Shown: piece by piece, positions 60,071 through 64,000 of the stretch
Layout: every line of letters begins with the position of its first letter
Position numbering within the stretch: position 1 is the first letter of the stretch
Source: Bartonella phoceensis
Lineage (GTDB): Bacteria > Pseudomonadota > Alphaproteobacteria > Rhizobiales > Rhizobiaceae
Length of the DNA stretch: 64,000 bases
NCBI RefSeq assembly: GCF_902825145.1
Contig: NZ_CADEAD010000001.1
Coordinates: 372,001 to 436,000, forward strand
Direction: 5' to 3'
The notes under the pieces: model-generated
Database searches by the model: none
Seen by the model: the letters and a program-made list of their open reading frames with translations, nothing else
Told to the model about the DNA's origin: nothing
Made by a program: the position numbers and the translations under genes

Positions 60071-60849
60071 ATGTTAAGAAAGACGAAGTTGATGCCAATA
60101 TGGCACCACTTTTAGAACACTTTATTGAACTCCGTCAGCGAATTATTGCTGCTCTGCTCGCATTTCTAGTAGCTTTTATTCTGTGTTTTCTTGTCAAAGA
60201 TTATATCTTAAATTTTTTGATATGGCCTTATCAATGGGCAATGAAAATATCAGGTGGTAATCCTGAGAGTATTCGTCTGCAATCAACGCAAGTGTGGGAA
60301 ACGTTTTTAACGAAAATAAAACTTGCTGCTTTTGGAGCGATTATTTTATCCTTTCCTTATACAGCTTTTCAATTTTATAGCTTTATCGCACCAGGACTTT
60401 ATAAAAATGAACGTATGGCTTTTTTACCATTTCTCATTGGTGGACCAATTTTATTTTGCATTGGAGGGGCACTCGTTTATGTTCTATTGGCACCAATAAT
60501 GCTTTGGTTTAGTCTTTCTCAGCAATTTCTTCCAGATGTCCATTTAAGAATAGAGTTTATAGTCCGTATTGCCGATTATTTAAGCTTCATGACATCATTC
60601 ATTCTAATTTTTGGTTTGATTTTTCAATTACCTCTTGTGACTAGCCTTTTAACCAAAGTTGGATTTGTAACTTCTCATAGCCTGGTATCTAAACGAAAAT
60701 GGGCTATCCTCATCTCTTTTATAATTGCAGCGATAGTAACTCCCTCGGATTTTTTTACTATGTTTGCAGTAGCTTTACCAACGGTAGCTCTTTATGAGAT
60801 CTCAATTTTAATTGCTTACTGTATAGAAAAAAGAAAAAAATCCTCTTAA
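60067..60849 (+). CDS. tatC: Sec-independent translocase subunit TatC
   Basis: Six-helix membrane protein that recognises twin-arginine signal peptides. The N-terminal MAPLLEHFIELRQRIIAALL is the TatC signature; PYTAFQFYSFIAPGLYKNER and IVTPSDFFTMFAVALP follow. 260 residues. Ends the tatABC operon shortly before serS. Confidence 0.95.
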   Translation: MNVKKDEVDANMAPLLEHFIELRQRIIAALLAFLVAFILCFLVKDYILNFLIWPYQWAMKISGGNPESIRLQSTQVWETFLTKIKLAAFGAIILSFPYTAFQFYSFIAPGLYKNERMAFLPFLIGGPILFCIGGALVYVLLAPIMLWFSLSQQFLPDVHLRIEFIVRIADYLSFMTSFILIFGLIFQLPLVTSLLTKVGFVTSHSLVSKRKWAILISFIIAAIVTPSDFFTMFAVALPTVALYEISILIAYCIEKRKKSS

Positions 60850-60908
60850 GAGGGGTGTGTATCTTGTGTATAGGAAACAAATAGAAACGATGCAAATGAG
60901 GAATTTTT

Positions 60909-62186
60909 ATGCTAGATATTAAGTGGATTCGTGAAAACCCTGAAAAATTAGATAAAGCACTGGAAAATAGAGGTATTGGGCCGCAAGCAGAAAGATTGAT
61001 AAAACTTGATTTTGAGCGTCGCTCGTATGTTGCTAAAGTACAATCAGCACAGGAACGTCGCAATGCAGCTTCAAAGGAAATAGGACAAGCTTTAGCTACG
61101 CGTGATCAGAAAATGGTAGAACGTCTTAGAGCTGAAGTTGAAGAGATCAAAGTTTTTCTTTCTTCTGCTACAGTGGAAGAAAAGCGGTTAACTGAAAGTT
61201 TTGAGAAAGCTCTTTCAGAACTCCCGAATATTCCATTGGATGATATTCCAAAAGGTAAAGATGAAAATGATAATGTTGTCATTCGACATTTTGGTACTCC
61301 CCCAACATTTGATTTTATAGCAAAGGAGCATTTTGATCTTGGTCAAAATCTCAAACAGATGGATTTTGAGCGCGCAAGTCGTTTATCAGGGACACGCTTT
61401 ACAGTACTTTCAGGGGCATTGGCGCGGCTTGAACGAGCATTAGGTCAATTTATGCTTAATGTACATGTTGAGGAGCACGGTTACACAGAGGTATCGGTGC
61501 CTTTTCTTGTTCGTGAGGAGATTGTTTACGGAGCAGCTCAATTGCCGAAGTTTGCTGATGGTCTTTTTCAAACAACGGATGGACGGTGGCTTATTTCTAC
61601 AGCTGAAGTACCGTTAACAAATTTGGTAAACAATGAAATTCTTGAGATATCAGATTTACCATTGCGATTTTCTTCTTTAACTCCCTGTTTTCGCTCGGAG
61701 GCGGGAGCTGCAGGTCGTGATACGCGTGGCATGTTGCGTCAGCACCAGTTTTGGAAGGTAGAAATGGTATCGATTACCACTGAAGAGCAATCTTTAATAG
61801 AGCTGGAACGTATGACAGAGTGTGCAGAAGATGTATTGAAACGTCTTGGTTTGCCTTTCCGTACCGTAGTTCTTTCTACGGGTGATATGGGATTTGCAGC
61901 ACGTAAAACTTATGACATTGAAGTTTGGCTTCCGGGTCAAGGATGTTATCGTGAAATTTCCAGCTGTTCAGTTTGTGGAGATTTTCAGGGGCGACGTATG
62001 AATGCGCGGTATCGTAAAGAAGGTGATAAAGCATTACATTTCGTTCATAGTCTTAACGGTTCTGGTACAGCTATTGGACGGTGTCTTATCGCTATTCTTG
62101 AGAATTATCAGCAAGCTGATGGATCAATTATTGTGCCAGATGTTTTACAACCCTATATGAAGGGCATGCGTTTGATTACCGCCTAA
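60909..62186 (+). CDS. serS: Seryl-tRNA synthetase
   Basis: Charges tRNA-Ser and probably tRNA-Sec if present. A long N-terminal coiled coil (about residues 25-105) is followed by class II motifs: motif 2 in [21 protein letters not shown], here split as [11 protein letters not shown] then [13 protein letters not shown], and motif 3 in [19 protein letters not shown]. 425 residues. Downstream of tatC, as in many Hyphomicrobiales. Confidence 0.97.
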   Translation: MLDIKWIRENPEKLDKALENRGIGPQAERLIKLDFERRSYVAKVQSAQERRNAASKEIGQALATRDQKMVERLRAEVEEIKVFLSSATVEEKRLTESFEKALSELPNIPLDDIPKGKDENDNVVIRHFGTPPTFDFIAKEHFDLGQNLKQMDFERASRLSGTRFTVLSGALARLERALGQFMLNVHVEEHGYTEVSVPFLVREEIVYGAAQLPKFADGLFQTTDGRWLISTAEVPLTNLVNNEILEISDLPLRFSSLTPCFRSEAGAAGRDTRGMLRQHQFWKVEMVSITTEEQSLIELERMTECAEDVLKRLGLPFRTVVLSTGDMGFAARKTYDIEVWLPGQGCYREISSCSVCGDFQGRRMNARYRKEGDKALHFVHSLNGSGTAIGRCLIAILENYQQADGSIIVPDVLQPYMKGMRLITA

Positions 62187-62318
62187 TTTTGTAAAAGGAT
62201 AACTGATATAGTTTTATTACTAGAAAGATGATGATCTGCAAATGCAAGGTTTTGCCATTTAAAAAAATGAGTTGTACTTATAAAAAAAGTGCTACTTCAT
62301 TGGAGAATAAATAACGCT

Positions 62319-62978
62319 ATGGGGCAAAGGGATATTTTACGATTTCGTGAGGAATTAGCCAGTCTTGTGCTAAAAATGCGCAGTAAAGGAATTGATGATG
62401 TCCGCTTTTTTTCGGCATTTGAGAAAATTCCGCGTCAACAATTCGTTGCTATTCCTTGGATCAACAGTGCTTATGATAATAAAATTATTCCCATTGAGTG
62501 TGGTGAATATATGGAACGTTTGGAAGAGCAGCTTTTGATTCTTTCTGCATTATCGTTGAAAAAAAAGCATCGCATTTTAGAAATTGGCACAGGATCTGGC
62601 TTTTGTACTGCTCTTATGGCGTGTTTGAGTGACCGTGTGACAACAGTTGATCGTTATAAAACGCTTGTTGATTTGGCACACCAAAAATTTCAAAGCTTGG
62701 GACTTGAAAATATTATTATACGGCAAATTGATGGAAGTTGTACTGTTACAGGTTTTGGATCATTTGACCGTATTCTTATTTGGCCATCACGTTCTGATGA
62801 GCCAAAGGAATTTTTAGAAATTCTAGCTGAAAATGGGATTCTCATTCAAGCTATAGGGCCTGATGAAGGGGTACAAACAGTGACGCGCTATATGAAAATT
62901 GGCAGTCGATTTGAGCGTTTAGAAATGTTTCAGGTACGTTACCAGCCTTTTATTAAAGGCATTGCGGAAATACTTTAA
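62319..62978 (+). CDS. pcm: Protein-L-isoaspartate O-methyltransferase family
   Basis: Methylates isoaspartyl residues in damaged proteins so they can be repaired. The SAM-binding motif LEIGTGSGFCTALMACL is preceded by the PCMT start FSAFEKIPRQQFV. The C-terminal half is less typical (FDRILIWPSRSDEPKEFL). I chose the ATG at 62319 (219 residues) with GGAGAA 11 bases upstream, over an in-frame GTG at 62289. In related genomes surE often lies between serS and pcm; here the gap is only about 130 bases. Confidence 0.85.
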   Translation: MGQRDILRFREELASLVLKMRSKGIDDVRFFSAFEKIPRQQFVAIPWINSAYDNKIIPIECGEYMERLEEQLLILSALSLKKKHRILEIGTGSGFCTALMACLSDRVTTVDRYKTLVDLAHQKFQSLGLENIIIRQIDGSCTVTGFGSFDRILIWPSRSDEPKEFLEILAENGILIQAIGPDEGVQTVTRYMKIGSRFERLEMFQVRYQPFIKGIAEIL

Positions 62979-63147
62979 TTTTTAGATTTAAAATCCTGCG
63001 CAAATTATTTTGTCTTTTTATTTTTATGATAAATTCATTTTGATCTTATTATAAAGATATTTATGAATAAAATGCCCAATTTTAACTCTTAGGTAAGATT
63101 AGAGAGTTTTAATAGAATGAGTTGAGTATTGACGAGTGGGCAAAACT

Positions 63148-64000
63148 ATGTGTTTAAAAGTTTTGGGTAATATTTTCCGGCGTAATTTTCAAGGAATGGT
63201 TTTTTTAGCGATGATAATGGTTTTTTCGGGGTGTAGTTCCGGTACGCAACGTTTCGCTAATATTTTTTCTCATCGTGGGGTATCTACGCGTTCAAATATG
63301 TCTCCAACTATGCCCGCAGATCCGCGAATGCTATCGTATGGTGGTATGATACAAAGTGCTGAATTGCCACCTGTGGATTCGAAGGATGATTCATGGACCG
63401 ATGGCAATACTTTGTATACGAATTCTTCACAACAGGATGGGACACCTTCCCCAGATAGTCGAATTATGGGGACGCCGCCACGCAATCTTGGAACGCTTTC
63501 TCGTTCACAAGCGGATGCTTCTTCTATCTTTCGGAAAAACTCTTATATTGTTCAAAGTGGGGATACACTGTTAAGCATTGCACGGCAAATGGGGGTCAGT
63601 GTTGAGGCATTAAGATTAGCAAACAGTATAGGCAGTAATTCTGTTTATATTGGTCAGGTACTGGTGATTCCAAGTAAACGGACAATGGCAGCTTCAAATG
63701 CTCACAATGGTAATTGGCAATCATCAACAACGGATCCTTCTTTCCAGTCTCAAGTAACGTCTTCCATAAGACATAAGAAAGGTCCGCATATATATAAGGC
63801 TCCTGTAACAACTGTTCCTTTTACAAAAATGAATAGATCAAATATTGAGAAGAATTCTTCCAGACAGATGATGCAATTGAGTCATGAAACTGGTTTGTCA
63901 GATACCATTACGACTACAGATAATATTGTTGCTCCGCAAGCTACAGGAATTTCTAAGATGCGTTGGCCGGTACGAGGGCGTTTATTAAGCCAGTTTGGTC
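63148..64000 (+). CDS. LysM/M23 peptidoglycan-hydrolase-like lipoprotein, 3' end cut by window
   Basis: NlpD/DipM-like envelope protein, probably an activator or hydrolase at division. The frame from ATG 63148 stays open to the window end (284 codons). The N-terminal hydrophobic stretch ends in VFSGCSSG, a lipobox, so it should be a lipoprotein. A LysM domain (YIVQSGDTLLSIARQMGVS, ending IGQVLVIPS) lies at about residues 133-175. The last bases read MRWPVRGRLLSQFG, the start of an M23 (LytM) domain. Whether the metal ligands are present cannot be seen here. Confidence 0.85.
   Translation, partial: MCLKVLGNIFRRNFQGMVFLAMIMVFSGCSSGTQRFANIFSHRGVSTRSNMSPTMPADPRMLSYGGMIQSAELPPVDSKDDSWTDGNTLYTNSSQQDGTPSPDSRIMGTPPRNLGTLSRSQADASSIFRKNSYIVQSGDTLLSIARQMGVSVEALRLANSIGSNSVYIGQVLVIPSKRTMAASNAHNGNWQSSTTDPSFQSQVTSSIRHKKGPHIYKAPVTTVPFTKMNRSNIEKNSSRQMMQLSHETGLSDTITTTDNIVAPQATGISKMRWPVRGRLLSQFG

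Noticed and set aside
60842..60853. 12-base palindrome CCTCTTAAGAGG at the tatC stop
   Set aside because: Has no loop beyond TTAA and a T-run only on the strand without a gene, so I do not call it a terminator.
1..64000. Search by eye for tRNA, rRNA, CRISPR repeats, IS ends and prophage genes
   Set aside because: No cloverleaf with a T-arm consensus, no regularly spaced repeats, and no transposase or phage protein were seen. A computational scan could still find short RNAs.

Overview
This window is chromosomal DNA of a low-GC alphaproteobacterium of the Hyphomicrobiales, almost certainly a Bartonella. I infer this from the AT-rich sequence, the protein families and their order (rpoZ-rsh-pyrE-acpS-lepB-rnc-era-recO; lptF-lptG-lptD-surA-pdxA-rsmA; tatABC-serS-pcm-LysM/M23 peptidase), and an AIDA-type autotransporter with a decayed sister copy beside it. 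I cannot name the species from sequence alone. Most of the window is conserved housekeeping core with tightly overlapping genes. I saw no insertion sequence, prophage, CRISPR array, rRNA or tRNA.

Layout. 1-546: 5' part of a 4Fe-4S uracil-DNA glycosylase (minus strand, cut by the window edge). 1140-10517: plus-strand block with RNA polymerase omega, the (p)ppGpp synthetase/hydrolase, pyrE, a DUF2062 membrane protein, acpS, lepB, rnc, era, recO, panC and panB. 10925-12411: minus-strand HD hydrolase and YgfZ. 12476-20771: dihydroorotase, a TIGR02301 secreted protein (minus), cysS, a YetF-like membrane protein, an Atm1-type ABC transporter, and the phosphatidylethanolamine pair psd-pssA. 21269-30200: minus-strand SDR, purF, cvpA, radA, dnaB, then the rpsF-rpsR-DUF2232-rplI ribosomal operon with a clear terminator. 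30546-36704: PAP2 phosphatase, fatty-acid genes fabD-fabG-acpP-fabF, mltG and gmk. 36749-44288: minus-strand outer-membrane-biogenesis operon lptF-lptG-lptD-surA-pdxA-rsmA. 44688-46849: holC, two small membrane proteins, and a convergent MFS transporter.

46850-53419 is the main accessory region. An intact 854-residue autotransporter (50499-53063) lies directly downstream of a heavily frameshifted copy of the same kind of gene (47469-50161). The intact gene has a run of seven G forming its ribosome-binding site, which makes it a candidate for length-dependent expression. After it come ndk, then minus-strand pgsA, uvrC and rlmJ.

57859-59255 is a gene-poor stretch holding the remains of nagZ (beta-N-acetylhexosaminidase), recognisable in several frames. 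The chromosome then returns to core genes: tatA-tatB-tatC, serS, pcm and the start of a LysM/M23 lipoprotein that runs off the window end.

Overall, the window combines translation, lipid and envelope biogenesis genes with signs of the reductive evolution expected of a host-restricted bacterium: decayed nagZ, a decayed autotransporter, and neighbours that are absent where related genomes often carry them. I did not find a convincing new multi-gene system. The best leads are the autotransporter pair with its G-tract, the dihydroorotase with Gln in place of a metal-binding His, a terminator hairpin encoded inside a convergent gene, and a possible S6:S18 leader RNA.
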